Assembly (NCBI RefSeq): GCF_030544485.1
Contig: NZ_CP130610.1
Span: 2,046,001 to 2,110,000 of the forward strand
Length of the DNA: 64,000 nucleotides
Direction of reading: 5' to 3'
Source: Halomonas sp. HAL1
GTDB taxonomy: Bacteria > Pseudomonadota > Gammaproteobacteria > Pseudomonadales > Halomonadaceae
Shown: in pieces, positions 40,909 to 51,740 of the stretch
How positions within the stretch are numbered: position 1 is the stretch's first letter
How the letters are laid out: each line of letters opens with the position of its first letter
Program-made: the position numbers and the translations under genes
Notes under the pieces: generated by a model
Databases searched by the model: none
The model's input: only the letters and a program-made list of their open reading frames with translations
What the model was told of the DNA's origin: nothing

Positions 40909-42653
40909 GATCCGACGGACGCCTCCTTAATCGGCGGCTTGGCAGAATGCACCGCTCGCACGTTGGACTTGCCAATGACTTCGTCCTTCGGTCCGAAGGC
41001 GGCCAACCGGCCGTTCTGAATCACCGCCACAAGATCAACGGCAGCCAGAGCGCTTGGCCGGTGAGCCGCCACAACGGCGATGCCGCCACGCTGCTTAACG
41101 CCTTGAATGGCCGCTGTCAGCGCTGCTTCGCCTTCGGCGTCGAGGTTGGAATTGGGCTCGTCCAGCACCACGATGAAGGGGTTGCCGAACAGTGCGCGGG
41201 CGAGTCCAATCCGCTGCCGCTGGCCGCCTGATAGAGAGGTACCCAGCGAGCCGAGCTGCGTTCGATAGCCGTTGGGCAAGCGCACGATCATCTCATGGAC
41301 GCTTGCGGCCATCGCCGCCTCCACCACCGCACGGGAATCCGGTGTTTCCTGAAACCGCGAAATGTTCTCTTCGATCGTGCCATTAAGCAGCGCGACCTCT
41401 TGAGGCAGATAGCCGATGAATTGACCGAGAGCTTCGTCGTGCCATTGCGAGAGCTCTGCTTCGTCAAGCCGCACGCTTCCTCGCAGCACGGGCCAGATGC
41501 CTGTCAACGCGCGCAGCAACGTGGTCTTGCCGCCACCGCTAGGACCGATGATCCCAATCGCCTGACCGGCCTTGAGTTCGAAGCTCAGCTCGCTGAGCAG
41601 AACTTGTCCGGAATCGGGGGCTGCGACGGTAATGTTCTCGACCTTAAGGGATGAACTCGGGCTGGGCAGCTCCATCGGCTCGTCCGTCTCCGCCAGCGCC
41701 ATGACGGTTTCCTTCAGCCGTGCAAACGCGGTTCGCGCACCGACGACGTTCTTCCAGTTGCCGATCGCAAGATCGATGGGGGCGAGTGCCCGCGCGGAGG
41801 CAATGGATGCGGCGATGATCGCGCCAGCGCTGAGCTCTCCCTGAATAGTGAGCAGCGCTCCAAGGCCAAGAACCGCCGACTGCAGGACCATCCGCAGGAC
41901 CCGAGAGATCGCGCCGAAGGTGCCGCTGACATCGTTGGTTCGTGTCTGCAACTCCAGATGATCATCGTTCGCCCGATTGAAGCGCGCCACCGCACGCCCG
42001 GCAAAACCCATCGCCTTGAGGATCTCCGCATTGCGAGCATTGGAATCAGCGATGGTGTTGCGGGTGACGGCAGCCTGCTGCATGGCACTGCTCAGCTTGG
42101 ATGTCTTCAACTCCGTGATAATCGCGAGCATAGCCAGGATGAATCCGCCGAGGAAAACCAGCGCGCCAAGGTAGGGGTGCAGGATGTAGACAAACAAGAG
42201 AAAAAGCGGCATCCAGGGAAGGTCCAGCAGCGCCACAGGGCCCTGGCTTCCCAGAAAGCCGCGCACCGTATCCACGTCGCGACCACGCTCCAGTGATTCA
42301 GCGGTCGAAAACCCGAAGCGCGGCATGTCGATAGCGACCCGATGGGCCAACGGCGCGACTCTTCTGTCGAGGAGCGCGCCGATACGAACAAGAATTTGAG
42401 AGCGGATGGTGTCGAACATCCCCTGAAAGCAATACAGGCCGAGCGCCAGCACGGAAATGGCGACCAGCGTCGAAATACTCCCGCTGGTCAGCGCCCGGTC
42501 GTAAATTTGTAGCATGTAGAAGGCACCGGTCAGGGCGAGGATATTGATGATCCCCGACATGCCGAACAGGAAGAAAAAGATACCTCGGAAACCTTTGGTC
42601 AGCTGTTCTGCGCTCTTGCGCTTCGCCGACGTACTGGCGTCTTTTTTGCGCAT
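40905..42653 (-). CDS. Type I secretion ABC permease/ATPase (PrtD family)
   Basis: 582 residues. Membrane domain of six helices (to about 310), then an ATPase domain with Walker A GPSGGGKTTLLRALTG, signature LSGGQRQRIGLARAL and Walker B FIVVLDEPNSNLD. No peptidase domain. It is the inner-membrane engine that should export the RTX peroxidase. Its GC-rich codon use differs from the housekeeping genes. Confidence 0.92.
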   Translation of the reverse strand: MRKKDASTSAKRKSAEQLTKGFRGIFFFLFGMSGIINILALTGAFYMLQIYDRALTSGSISTLVAISVLALGLYCFQGMFDTIRSQILVRIGALLDRRVAPLAHRVAIDMPRFGFSTAESLERGRDVDTVRGFLGSQGPVALLDLPWMPLFLLFVYILHPYLGALVFLGGFILAMLAIITELKTSKLSSAMQQAAVTRNTIADSNARNAEILKAMGFAGRAVARFNRANDDHLELQTRTNDVSGTFGAISRVLRMVLQSAVLGLGALLTIQGELSAGAIIAASIASARALAPIDLAIGNWKNVVGARTAFARLKETVMALAETDEPMELPSPSSSLKVENITVAAPDSGQVLLSELSFELKAGQAIGIIGPSGGGKTTLLRALTGIWPVLRGSVRLDEAELSQWHDEALGQFIGYLPQEVALLNGTIEENISRFQETPDSRAVVEAAMAASVHEMIVRLPNGYRTQLGSLGTSLSGGQRQRIGLARALFGNPFIVVLDEPNSNLDAEGEAALTAAIQGVKQRGGIAVVAAHRPSALAAVDLVAVIQNGRLAAFGPKDEVIGKSNVRAVHSAKPPIKEASVGS

Positions 42654-42688
42654 GTGAACTCCCCTTGCACCCTACGTGAACGGGCGTT

Positions 42689-42714
42689 CCCTGCAGACGG
42701 GTACGCCCGCAGGG
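42689..42714 (-). other. Intergenic hairpin between peroxidase and exporter genes
   Basis: CCCTGC and GCAGGG, with an inner GGGCGTACCC stem on the minus strand, form a strong hairpin without a T-run. It sits in the 87 bases between substrate and exporter genes. It may protect or process the upstream message so that substrate is made in excess of exporter; this is inference. Confidence 0.5.
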
Positions 42715-42740
42715 TTCGTTATTGTTATCGTTGTCGTTCG

Positions 42741-45700
42741 TTATAGGTTGAAGTCGCTCACTCCCAGCTCATGCCGACCCTTGATGCTGATGGAGAAATC
42801 GGCATCGTCATCTCCGGTCGTGTTGCCCTGAACGACGGTGTAGTCTTCGCCGTCGTGCGTTTGATGGCTGAACATAAGCTGGCCCGCGCCGGTGAAAGCC
42901 TCCGTCACTAATGTGAAGCTCTGGTTTCCCGTTGCACAGCCATTCGCGTCCACACCGCTGAGATCGATACGGTCGCCCGGCTGAAATCCCATGATGGTAT
43001 CGCCGTCCGCATCCGCTGCAGATAGGAAGCGGAACGTGTCATTGCCCGCCCCGCCGTCCATCACGTTGGCCGCGCGGCTCGCCGTGATCGTGTCGTCTCC
43101 CGAGCCCGTGACGATGTTCTCGACACTCCACAGCACATCATGGCCAGTCTCAGCGCTCGAGACGCTGCCGCGCCCCATGAAGCCGGTGCCAAGATCTGCC
43201 GTGATCGCTGCTGTGATCGCTGACATGTCCAGCGTGTCACTGCCGCCGCCGCCCACCATGTCGTCGCCGTAGTAGGTGTCGTCGCCGTCATCGGCTTCGG
43301 CCACGAACAGATCATCACCGTCGCCGCCAAAGACCGTGTCATCGCCAGCCCCGGCATTGATGAAGTCGTTCCCGTCTTCGCCAAGAATGCGGTCGTCGCC
43401 GTCATCGCCGTAGAGCATGTCCGCGCCGTCGCCGCCGAGGATGTCGTCGTCGCCGTCATGGCCGAAGACGACGTCTCGACCGCCCAAGCCCATGATGGTC
43501 TCGCCGTCTGCCGTTCCGACCAGCGCATCAGCGCCTTCGCTGCCAGCCATCGCTGCTACCGGGATAGGGGCGACGATATCCTCCTCATCATCCTCGAGCT
43601 CTGACTCGTCGTCGGATTCGTCATCCTCCTCGGTATCGTCGTCACCGCCGCTATCGCTTTCTCCGGGCTGCTGCGACTCAGTGGGGATCTCGAAGCTGAC
43701 GGAGTTCTCGCCGTCGCCCACCTGGGCCTCGCCTGCTTCGTTGGCCTCGACTGGTTGGTCGGCAAGCATCGTGCCGTCGGCAAGTTCGACGACATCCTGC
43801 TCCCTGAGTGCACCCACGACCGTATCGTGGCCGCCCATGGTTTTGAACACCACCCGATGTGCGGAACTCAGTGCCGAGATATCCAAGACATCGTCGTCTT
43901 CCGAGCCCATCACGTGGATGGTGCTCATCGCCAGGCTGGTTCCAGTGAAGTCGCCGGCAATCGTAAACGTATCGCCGCCTCCCTGGCCATCGATGACGAT
44001 TTCCTCGATGTTGGCGAGTTCCGCCATCACCACACCGTTCCGAACGATGACGATCTCCGTTCCCGCGTCGAGGTCGGTAAAGCCCTGCGCCACCGCATTG
44101 GTCCGGTCGAGGATCGCGAAAGATTCGGCTTCACCGGCGCTGCCGCGGATTTCTGCGGTATCGACTTGGTTGCCGCCATCAAGGATGTCGCGCCCGCCAT
44201 CGGCCTCGGTGATCAGCAGGTCATCACCGGCGCTACCGAACAGGACGTCATCGCCCTCGCCGCCGTTCAGAACGTCGTTGCCACCACCGCCGTTGAGGTC
44301 GTCATTACCGGCGCCACCTTCGAGCGTGTCGTTGCCAGCTTGACCGAAGAGAATATCGTTCCCCTCTCTGCCGTCGAGAAAGTCGTCTCCGGCACCACCG
44401 CGAAGGTCGTCCGCTCCGGCGCCGCCCAGTAGCGTATCGTCGCCATTCCCGCCGTTGAGGAAATCATCCCCTTCGCCGCCATCGAGAGTGTCGTTACCGT
44501 CGGCCCCGATTAGGCGATCATCGCCAGCACCGCCAAAGGCAAGGTCGTCGCCACCAGCCGCGAGCAGGTTGTCGTTACCGGCGAGGCCGATCAGGATGTC
44601 GTCCCCTTCGGTGCCCTCGAGGCGCGTCGCGCCAACGTCGTTTCCGCTGGTGCCGGTAATAACCCGCAGGTCGCTATCCCCAAAGGAAAGCACTTCGATG
44701 TTGCTGACGAGGTCGGTGCCGTCCGAGAGACGGTTCTTCCCGCTTACTGGATCCACCGCTGCATCATCCACATCGACATGCGCCACCGTGAGCCGGCCGG
44801 TGTCTTCGTCCACCGCGATCTCGTAGGCGTCGCGATCGCCCCAATAGACGGCTGTATCGATACCGGACTCGTCCTCGAGGATCTCGCGGACGATCTGCAA
44901 TTGCCCGGGGTTGATCCGGCCTTCGACCATCCAGGCCGACAGCGGACGGGTGACCGCCGTGCCGTTGATGGTGAGTGTCACCGGCCCGTCCATGCTGTCG
45001 ACCGTAGCGATCTCATCGCCAGTTCCATCGCGGTTCGTCATGATAGCGATGCGCACGTTGAGCCATGCGTCGCCGTCGATGACATCGTCGCCGCCACGTC
45101 CCTCGATCGTATCGCTGCCACCACCGCCCAGCAGGATGTTGCCGCCGGTAAACACCGACTTCTCAGCACCGGAGCCATCAGCCCAGTATTCCGCGTTGCG
45201 CATCATATCGGGGGTAATTAGCTGGTCGAGGCCGTCGATGCGGTCGATGCCTGCCTGATCGAGCTCGTTGTGCATGAAGTTACCTTCAGGCGTCGGGTCA
45301 GCGATGAGCGGTGTGACTGCATCCTCTTCGTCACTCCTATCGTCGCCGCGCAGGATGTCGTCATACACCCAACCCGACATCGCCTCTACCTGGCTGAAAC
45401 GGTCTCGCAGCACTTCCAGCGGCAGGGTGGTGAAGACCTCCACGTTCATGTCGGCGTCAGCCGCCACGCTTTGACCTTTGTGGATGACCCAGTCGTGACC
45501 CCACATGCCGATGAATTTCTGGATGCCTTCTCCCGCCACCATGATGTCGTCGCCCGAGTCGGCATCGTAGTCCGTGTCGCCATTCCCGCCGTTGAGGACA
45601 TCGTGGCCGATCACCGTGGAGTTGAAGAAGAGTTCACCGTTGTCGCCAGCGATGTACTCGAAGCGACTCTTACCCTCGATCCAGTCGTGGCCCTCGTTGC

Positions 45701-48700
45701 CGAAGAGTATGTCGGGACCGTCGCCGCCGAGGAGGAAGTCGTCCCCCATACCAGCGCGGATCTCGGATCCGTCCGGGCCGGTGATCAGGAAGTCCTTGCC
45801 ACGGCCACCGAAGATCAGCGCCGCGCCGCTGCCGCCATGAATGACGTCGTTGCCCTCGTCTCCCTTGAGCATGTCGACTTCGCCGATATCGGTCCCGGCG
45901 TTGGTGATAATATCGTCACCCTCTCCACCGTTGATCTTGTCGACGCCGTACCCGGCTTCAATCCGGTCGTCACCCGCGCCGCCCCAGACGGTGTCGTCGC
46001 CACCGCCAGCGACGATTCGGTCGGCGCCGTCCGTACCTTGGATGACAATGTGGTCGTCGCCGTTATAGCGCAGGTAGGCGCCGTCACCTTGCGCATCGGG
46101 CGCCCCGCGCTCGACCAGCTGAGAGGCGGATTGGAGGAAAGGATCCACATGTTGAGGATCGTCCACCTCGGTCATCTGCATCTGCTTGGCGTAATCGACA
46201 TAGAGAATGTGATCCGGTGTCGAGAAGATATCGCCCGGGATCGCAAAGCCGGTTTCCCCGAGGTCGGTATTTGCCAAAGCCATCTTGGCCAGGGAGTTGT
46301 TTTCCAGCTCCGTCAGCAGGTTCAGCCCCTGGGTCCGTGACAGGTAGTAGAACCGGTCGGCGTCCTGCAGGTTCTCGAGCTGCATTTCAAAGACGAAGGC
46401 GAAGGTAGAGCCGAGCATGCCGCCAAAGGGCATTTTCTTCTCAGCGAGGCCGCCCATCCACAGGTCGATGTCGTTCACGCCCGTCTGCTCGGCCGGCGCA
46501 TTTAGCCAATCGAGGCGCGCCTCCCGCTCAGCCGCACTTTCGTTCGGGGCACCGAGAACGAGATCGGTGGCCGCCGCACGCTTGCCAGCGATGGTATCTT
46601 CTGAAGTGACCGACGCGTGCGTGCCGTAGGCCGCTATAAAGTTGATGACCGAGGCGGGGTTCTTCATGTTCTCGGCGAAATCGGCCCAGCTGGTGTATGG
46701 CTTGAGCTGCGAGTCGCCATCCGCCATCTCCATAAACTGCGCCCGGGCCTCGTTGAGGGTAGGCATGCCGGTGTCCCGACCGCGCGCAATGTTGATCGCG
46801 GGAAGGTCAAGCGGAATACCGAGGAGCTGGTTGCGCAGCGTGTTGGTGACGAACTCGTCGATCTCGTTGCCGGTCTGTGCTGACATACCGCGCAGAATCG
46901 CGCCCGCCGCTTGGTCATGGCTCACGGTGTCCGAACCGAAGGCCAATGGATTCAGGAAGGCGTCGAACAGGCTCATGTCATCACGACTGCCATCCGCATT
47001 GATGCGGTCGACCGTCTCGTTGAGCATTGAGTGTCCAAACCGGTAGACCACGTGCGCAAACTCGGAAAAAATGACCGGGTTCAGTTCGGCGTCGGGCTGG
47101 ACTATGAAGACGTCAATATCCGGCTGGATCTTGCGCGCGAACTCCTCGAAGACCAGGTGCTGGTACTCCATTTCGGTCGTGAAGCGCGCTGCCTGGAAAA
47201 TTCTCTCGCCGTCCCACGATAGCGCCTCAATCTCAGCCGCGCTGGGCCAGGAGGCGAGGTCGGGGCCGGTCAGCCACTGGTTCAGGAAGTCGAGATCCCC
47301 GCTCTCAAGCACCACCTCCTTCACCTGCTCCGCAATGCGATTGTGCTCGGAGTGGAAGATGTGGTGGATCGAGGTCAGACCAATGTTCTCGTTCCCGCGG
47401 CCGTCGCCGTTGATATAGTGCGCGTCTAGCAGCTCGTTGTCATAGGCGGTCTGAGTGCCGCGGGGGCCGAAGTCGCCGCTGTAACCAGTCTCGGAATCAT
47501 CGTCCGCTTGCAGTTCGCCGCCCGCAAGCACAGGGACGGCGGCATGGGCGATGTCGTCTAGGAATGCTGTGCCGGTGCGTGCCGCACCGACCACTGACGG
47601 GTCGATTGGTGCCGCCAAATTCCCCTCGGTCAGGATAGGGTTACCCGCGCCGTCGAAGCCGGTGATCAGTTTGGGGAGCCCATTCTCGCCGCGGATAAAC
47701 TCGCCGTAGGGATCGACCGCCACCAGCGGAACGGCGCCCACATCCTTGTCGGTAAGCTCAATACCCAGAAGCGTGCGCGCCTGGGCCTTGATGTCAGCCC
47801 AGGTCGGCAGGCCGCGGGCGCCGTCGAGCAGGTTACCTGTCGCCACGGGCTGGCCATCAACCATCGCGTATTCGCGCAAAAAGACCTGGTGCGACGGATG
47901 CGAGGTGTAGGTCTGGTTCTGGTCCACCCACGGCGTGGTGACATTGCCCGCTGAATCGTCAGTGGCAGCGCGCGTCATCACCATAAAGTTGGTGGGGCTA
48001 TTAGGGTTGTACAGCGGATCGTCCGGCGACAGCGGCATGTAGACCGTACCGTTGCCCCCTTTTGCCACCAGGTCGAGCCCGTGGTCGAAGAACTGGCCGA
48101 ACAACGTGAAGACAGAATTGTAGGAGGCCGAGAGTCCCTCGTCCGGGGCCACGTTCGGCAGCATGACCGTTACGCCATCCATCTCGATTCCGTAAGAGGC
48201 TAGCAGCGTATCGAGCTCCTCCTTCTGCGCCGCGTAGATGGGCGTTTCTTCGAGACCGGCATCGTTGAGCGCCCGCACGAGGTCGTGCTGGGCGCGGATC
48301 TCGCCCATCGCGTCGAGCATCGGCTGGCCGTTCATTCCGGCATGCTGGAGTGCCGTCGCGATCACCGCCGGATTGTCCAGGGTTTGATCGACGATCAGGT
48401 TAGAGATCAGGCGCGGCTCGGCATCGACCACGTCACCCACTACGCCGTAATCGTTGTTGGTGGGATAGCCGAAGCCTTCTGGAAAGGCACCACTCCCCTG
48501 CCCCAACGATCCCTCAGCAATGGGGCCGAAGAGTTCGCCCGCAGAACCCCACTGCTCGCGGCCGATCCCGAAGTTGTTGTAGCTGCCATCAACAGTGCGC
48601 AGGCCCGTGGGCAGAAGCGGACTATCGACAAGCTCCTCAAGCGGCGTTCCCGCGGAATGCGCCTCTGCAATTTTGATCTGATCCAGAATGAACTGAAGAT

Positions 48701-48725
48701 CATGTTGGTTCAGTTTGACAGCCAT
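42741..48725 (-). CDS. Secreted haem peroxidase with three RTX calcium-binding blocks
   Basis: 1994 residues. The first 850 form an animal-type haem peroxidase. LFGQFFDHGLDL near 209-219 holds the distal His and the haem-linked Asp; VVYRFGHSML near 560 holds the proximal His; NIARGRDTGMPTLNEAR near 640 is conserved. RTX blocks of GGxGxDxUx repeats lie at about 888-1020, 1375-1515 and 1735-1815, with an acidic linker (DSGGDDDTEEDDESDDES) before the last. No N-terminal signal peptide; the C-terminus fits type I export. Likely an extracellular peroxidase acting on halides or phenols. Confidence 0.9.
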   Translation of the reverse strand: MAVKLNQHDLQFILDQIKIAEAHSAGTPLEELVDSPLLPTGLRTVDGSYNNFGIGREQWGSAGELFGPIAEGSLGQGSGAFPEGFGYPTNNDYGVVGDVVDAEPRLISNLIVDQTLDNPAVIATALQHAGMNGQPMLDAMGEIRAQHDLVRALNDAGLEETPIYAAQKEELDTLLASYGIEMDGVTVMLPNVAPDEGLSASYNSVFTLFGQFFDHGLDLVAKGGNGTVYMPLSPDDPLYNPNSPTNFMVMTRAATDDSAGNVTTPWVDQNQTYTSHPSHQVFLREYAMVDGQPVATGNLLDGARGLPTWADIKAQARTLLGIELTDKDVGAVPLVAVDPYGEFIRGENGLPKLITGFDGAGNPILTEGNLAAPIDPSVVGAARTGTAFLDDIAHAAVPVLAGGELQADDDSETGYSGDFGPRGTQTAYDNELLDAHYINGDGRGNENIGLTSIHHIFHSEHNRIAEQVKEVVLESGDLDFLNQWLTGPDLASWPSAAEIEALSWDGERIFQAARFTTEMEYQHLVFEEFARKIQPDIDVFIVQPDAELNPVIFSEFAHVVYRFGHSMLNETVDRINADGSRDDMSLFDAFLNPLAFGSDTVSHDQAAGAILRGMSAQTGNEIDEFVTNTLRNQLLGIPLDLPAINIARGRDTGMPTLNEARAQFMEMADGDSQLKPYTSWADFAENMKNPASVINFIAAYGTHASVTSEDTIAGKRAAATDLVLGAPNESAAEREARLDWLNAPAEQTGVNDIDLWMGGLAEKKMPFGGMLGSTFAFVFEMQLENLQDADRFYYLSRTQGLNLLTELENNSLAKMALANTDLGETGFAIPGDIFSTPDHILYVDYAKQMQMTEVDDPQHVDPFLQSASQLVERGAPDAQGDGAYLRYNGDDHIVIQGTDGADRIVAGGGDDTVWGGAGDDRIEAGYGVDKINGGEGDDIITNAGTDIGEVDMLKGDEGNDVIHGGSGAALIFGGRGKDFLITGPDGSEIRAGMGDDFLLGGDGPDILFGNEGHDWIEGKSRFEYIAGDNGELFFNSTVIGHDVLNGGNGDTDYDADSGDDIMVAGEGIQKFIGMWGHDWVIHKGQSVAADADMNVEVFTTLPLEVLRDRFSQVEAMSGWVYDDILRGDDRSDEEDAVTPLIADPTPEGNFMHNELDQAGIDRIDGLDQLITPDMMRNAEYWADGSGAEKSVFTGGNILLGGGGSDTIEGRGGDDVIDGDAWLNVRIAIMTNRDGTGDEIATVDSMDGPVTLTINGTAVTRPLSAWMVEGRINPGQLQIVREILEDESGIDTAVYWGDRDAYEIAVDEDTGRLTVAHVDVDDAAVDPVSGKNRLSDGTDLVSNIEVLSFGDSDLRVITGTSGNDVGATRLEGTEGDDILIGLAGNDNLLAAGGDDLAFGGAGDDRLIGADGNDTLDGGEGDDFLNGGNGDDTLLGGAGADDLRGGAGDDFLDGREGNDILFGQAGNDTLEGGAGNDDLNGGGGNDVLNGGEGDDVLFGSAGDDLLITEADGGRDILDGGNQVDTAEIRGSAGEAESFAILDRTNAVAQGFTDLDAGTEIVIVRNGVVMAELANIEEIVIDGQGGGDTFTIAGDFTGTSLAMSTIHVMGSEDDDVLDISALSSAHRVVFKTMGGHDTVVGALREQDVVELADGTMLADQPVEANEAGEAQVGDGENSVSFEIPTESQQPGESDSGGDDDTEEDDESDDESELEDDEEDIVAPIPVAAMAGSEGADALVGTADGETIMGLGGRDVVFGHDGDDDILGGDGADMLYGDDGDDRILGEDGNDFINAGAGDDTVFGGDGDDLFVAEADDGDDTYYGDDMVGGGGSDTLDMSAITAAITADLGTGFMGRGSVSSAETGHDVLWSVENIVTGSGDDTITASRAANVMDGGAGNDTFRFLSAADADGDTIMGFQPGDRIDLSGVDANGCATGNQSFTLVTEAFTGAGQLMFSHQTHDGEDYTVVQGNTTGDDDADFSISIKGRHELGVSDFNL

Positions 48726-49547
48726 GTTCCCTCCCAGGCCCCATCGGGCACTGCTACTTATTTTTTTAAACTGTCGTCACACCTCGACCGACACCTCAGC
48801 TAAGGTAACTTTCCTCATACCTCTCGCTTACACAAGATTACATTCAGAAATATATTTTCACCTCCTCAAAATCTTCATTAGTTAGCTTTGGAAAGTTAAT
48901 TAATAAGGATTAAGTTACTCATCCAAAAAGAGGTAGATTTAGCGGTGAGAGAAAGCATTAAAGTCATCAGAAATTGAGGCTTTAGCTTGGCCAGAAAACT
49001 CTAATTTGATAATGAAGCCTATGCCGTAGCAGATGGGCAGCCCATTACAACGACGGTTAGGTGTTGAACGGTATCTGCTTGAACCTTTGCTTTGACGATA
49101 AGTGGCGGGATCTTGCAGAGTGTTAATTCCTTGGCGGGGGCGGCCTAAAACCGCTTAGGTAATGGCGAGATGACGGCACGAGGGATAGTTTGCTACCGGT
49201 CGAGTATGAACGGCGTTATTTTAAGAACCTAACATGCGTTTAGAGTAGCAGGGAGATTAATTTGCCTGGGCGCTCTGATATACCCACTCCATGGATGAAC
49301 TATTAAACTTCACTTATTAGCATTGACGAATATTGCTCATTACGGTCGAGGCTGTGTTAAAACCTAAAAATCAGTTGGCGATTACAGCGTTCAGCCGTAT
49401 TGGCACGACTATCGGCTAGCAATACGCTTCAGAGTGCCTTCCTTTATTATTTCCACATCTGAAGTTGTTCGAGATAAAGCCTAAAAAATACCTTCTATAG
49501 AGCGTCACCGACTTCTACTAAGTCCGGTAGAGCCAGGATCAGCTGCC
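48726..49547. other. Gene-free spacer upstream of the peroxidase
   Basis: About 820 bases. The first 200 are AT-rich and should hold the peroxidase promoter. The remainder shows no reading frame I can support. Its composition differs sharply from the GC-rich secretion genes. Confidence 0.5.
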
Positions 49548-49830
49548 CTATGCTCGCATTGCCTGGATTAAACTCTTGGAACCGAGGATATTCATGACGC
49601 GTTTTATGTTGCAGGCAAGCACATGAAAGCTCATTTCCATACTGCCGTTCTTAACTTAAGCCCTTTGATTAAAAAGTGCGTCGCTCCTATCCACACTTTT
49701 AACGTGCCAAAGGGATGCTCGACCGTCTGACAACGGAGGCGCATTATACCCTTCGCCTGATCCAATCGAGCTTTTACCGCCTCCAGAACCTTTTCGTGTT
49801 CCCAGCGCTTGATACGCCGATAGATACCTG
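49548..49830 (-). pseudogene. IS1182-type transposase, C-terminal relic
   Basis: On the minus strand one frame reads YRRIKRWEHEKVLEAVKARL ... QTVEHPFGTLKVWIGATHF, then after a frameshift MSFHVLACNIKRVMNILG to a TAG at 49548. These are the conserved C-terminal segments of IS1182/IS5-like DDE transposases (TVEHPFG...FHVLACNIKR). No N-terminal part or inverted repeats are found, so the element is dead. It marks the edge of the secretion island. Confidence 0.75.
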
Positions 49831-50287
49831 CAGTACATTACGGCTTCATTGAGCAATCCGGACAGGCCGAACTCCAATAGCAATTGGCATCGGAGCTTAA
49901 AGTACGTTTCCGTCACGCTCGCCGATAAGGCCAGCCGTTCTGTGTTAGGGTAGCTGTTCTGAATGACTGACGCATAAAAGAGTGGCAACGCGCTGCTTTT
50001 CCAATCTATTCGAGCTCTCGCCTTTGTTGGTGGCGCTTCGACACCTTGTATTACCGCCAGAACGTACACTTTTCGTTCTGAAGCGCATTACCTGAATTTC
50101 TTGGCAACCAGAACTCTCTGGCTTTTAAGCCGGCATTTTTTTCTGCATTGGGCGCGCGCCCGCGTGACTCTCTATCAGTGATTATCGGGTACTGCTTTTA
50201 GCGAGCGGTATCCAGCCACGACTATTTTTATTTTTTCGTTGAACCAGCCAAGCGCTCGTTCGTTAAGACGATCAACCGAGACACATT
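49831..50287. other. Gene-free spacer before the tmm operon
   Basis: About 450 bases with only a shifted minus-strand frame of no recognisable family. The last 100 bases before 50288 should contain the tmm promoter; no operator is evident. Confidence 0.45.
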
Positions 50288-51667
50288 ATGAGCTTTAGAA
50301 TTGCCATTCTGGGGGCTGGCCCTAGCGGCCTTGCCCAACTCCGTGCTTTTGAAGCAGCACGCCTCGCCGGCGCCGACATTCCCGAGATCGTCTGTTATGA
50401 AAAGCAGAGTGATCTAGGCGGCTTATGGAATTACACCTGGCGCACTGGTCTTGATGCCTACGGTGAGCCCGTTCACGGCAGCATGTATCGCTATCTCTGG
50501 TCAAATGGCCCCAAAGAATGCCTGGAGTTTGCAGACTACAGCTTTGAAGAGCATTTCGGCCGCCCCATTCCTTCCTATCCTCCCCGGGCGGTGCTTCGTG
50601 ATTACATCATGGGGCGAGTCGAGAAGAGTGGCGCGCGTCAGTACATCCGTTTCAACACGGCTGTCCACTGGGTCGACTATGCGGAAGAAACCGGTAATTT
50701 TGCGGTCACTGTAAGAGACCTCAAGCAAGATGAATTACGGACTGAGGAGTTTGATTACGTGGTGGTGGCCACTGGTCATTTTTCCACGCCTAATGCTCCT
50801 TATTTTGAAGGGCTCAACCAGTTTCCGGGTCGCGTTCTGCATGCCCATGACTTTCGTGACGCTTGTGAATTCGCTGGGAAGGACCTGCTACTCATTGGTA
50901 GCAGCTACTCCGCCGAAGACATCGGCACCCAGTGCCACAAATATGGCGCTAAGTCAGTGACCTTCAGCTACCGCAGCCAGCCTATGGGATTCGAGTGGCC
51001 CGACTCTTTCAAGGAAGTGCCGCTCCTTACTGAGGTGGTCGGCAAGACGGCATACTTTAAGGATGGCAGTAGTCAGGACGTGGATGCGATTATTCTCTGT
51101 ACGGGGTACCAGCACCACTTTCCGTTTCTGCCTGACGAACTGACCCTGAACACTCATAATCGACTCTATCCAGAAGGCCTATACAAGGGCATCTTTCTGG
51201 AGCAAAACCCCAAGCTGATCTTCCTCGGCATGCAGGACCAGTACTTCACCTTCAATATGTTTGATGCCCAGGCCTGGTACGCGCGAGATGTCATGCTGGA
51301 ACGAATCACGTTTCCCAGTGAAGCAGCCATGGCCGCCGACAGCGCAGATTGGGTCAGCCGGGAACAAGAGGTCGAAAATCCGTTCCAGGCAATCGACTTT
51401 CAGGCCGCCTACATCCGTGATCTATTGCAGCCCACTGATTACCCCTCGTTTGATGTCGAGGCCGTCACAGATATCTTCAAACAATGGGAGCACCATAAAG
51501 AGGCGGATATTTTAGGCTATCGCGATAAAAGTTATCGCTCAACGCTCACGGGCACCCTGGCACCGGCCCATCACACGCCGTGGATGCAGGCAATGGACGA
51601 TTCTCTTGAGACCTTCCTTAGCAAAAAGCCAGAAAGCGAGGAGCAGGTTCTAAGCTCAGTGCACTAG
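50288..51667 (+). CDS. tmm: Trimethylamine monooxygenase (FMO family)
   Basis: 459 residues. FAD loop [13 protein letters not shown] fingerprint [16 protein letters not shown] loop [12 protein letters not shown] and the ATGHFSTP segment. Stretches such as [24 protein letters not shown]-like [14 protein letters not shown] and [14 protein letters not shown] agree closely with characterised bacterial Tmm. It oxidises trimethylamine to its N-oxide, a nitrogen/energy source in marine bacteria and an osmolyte. First gene of a four-gene operon. Confidence 0.9.
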   Translation: MSFRIAILGAGPSGLAQLRAFEAARLAGADIPEIVCYEKQSDLGGLWNYTWRTGLDAYGEPVHGSMYRYLWSNGPKECLEFADYSFEEHFGRPIPSYPPRAVLRDYIMGRVEKSGARQYIRFNTAVHWVDYAEETGNFAVTVRDLKQDELRTEEFDYVVVATGHFSTPNAPYFEGLNQFPGRVLHAHDFRDACEFAGKDLLLIGSSYSAEDIGTQCHKYGAKSVTFSYRSQPMGFEWPDSFKEVPLLTEVVGKTAYFKDGSSQDVDAIILCTGYQHHFPFLPDELTLNTHNRLYPEGLYKGIFLEQNPKLIFLGMQDQYFTFNMFDAQAWYARDVMLERITFPSEAAMAADSADWVSREQEVENPFQAIDFQAAYIRDLLQPTDYPSFDVEAVTDIFKQWEHHKEADILGYRDKSYRSTLTGTLAPAHHTPWMQAMDDSLETFLSKKPESEEQVLSSVH

Positions 51668-51740
51668 AGAGGTTGTTCGCTATCGCAACGGTGCTGCCTC
51701 TAACGAGTAAGCCGTTCCGTATTATTAAAAGGAAACGTCA

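Noticed and set aside
43417..46340. Long plus-strand frames (up to 356 codons) opposite the peroxidase
   Set aside because: They are antisense to Gly/Asp-rich RTX repeats, whose codons leave the other frames open. No ribosome sites or recognisable domains.
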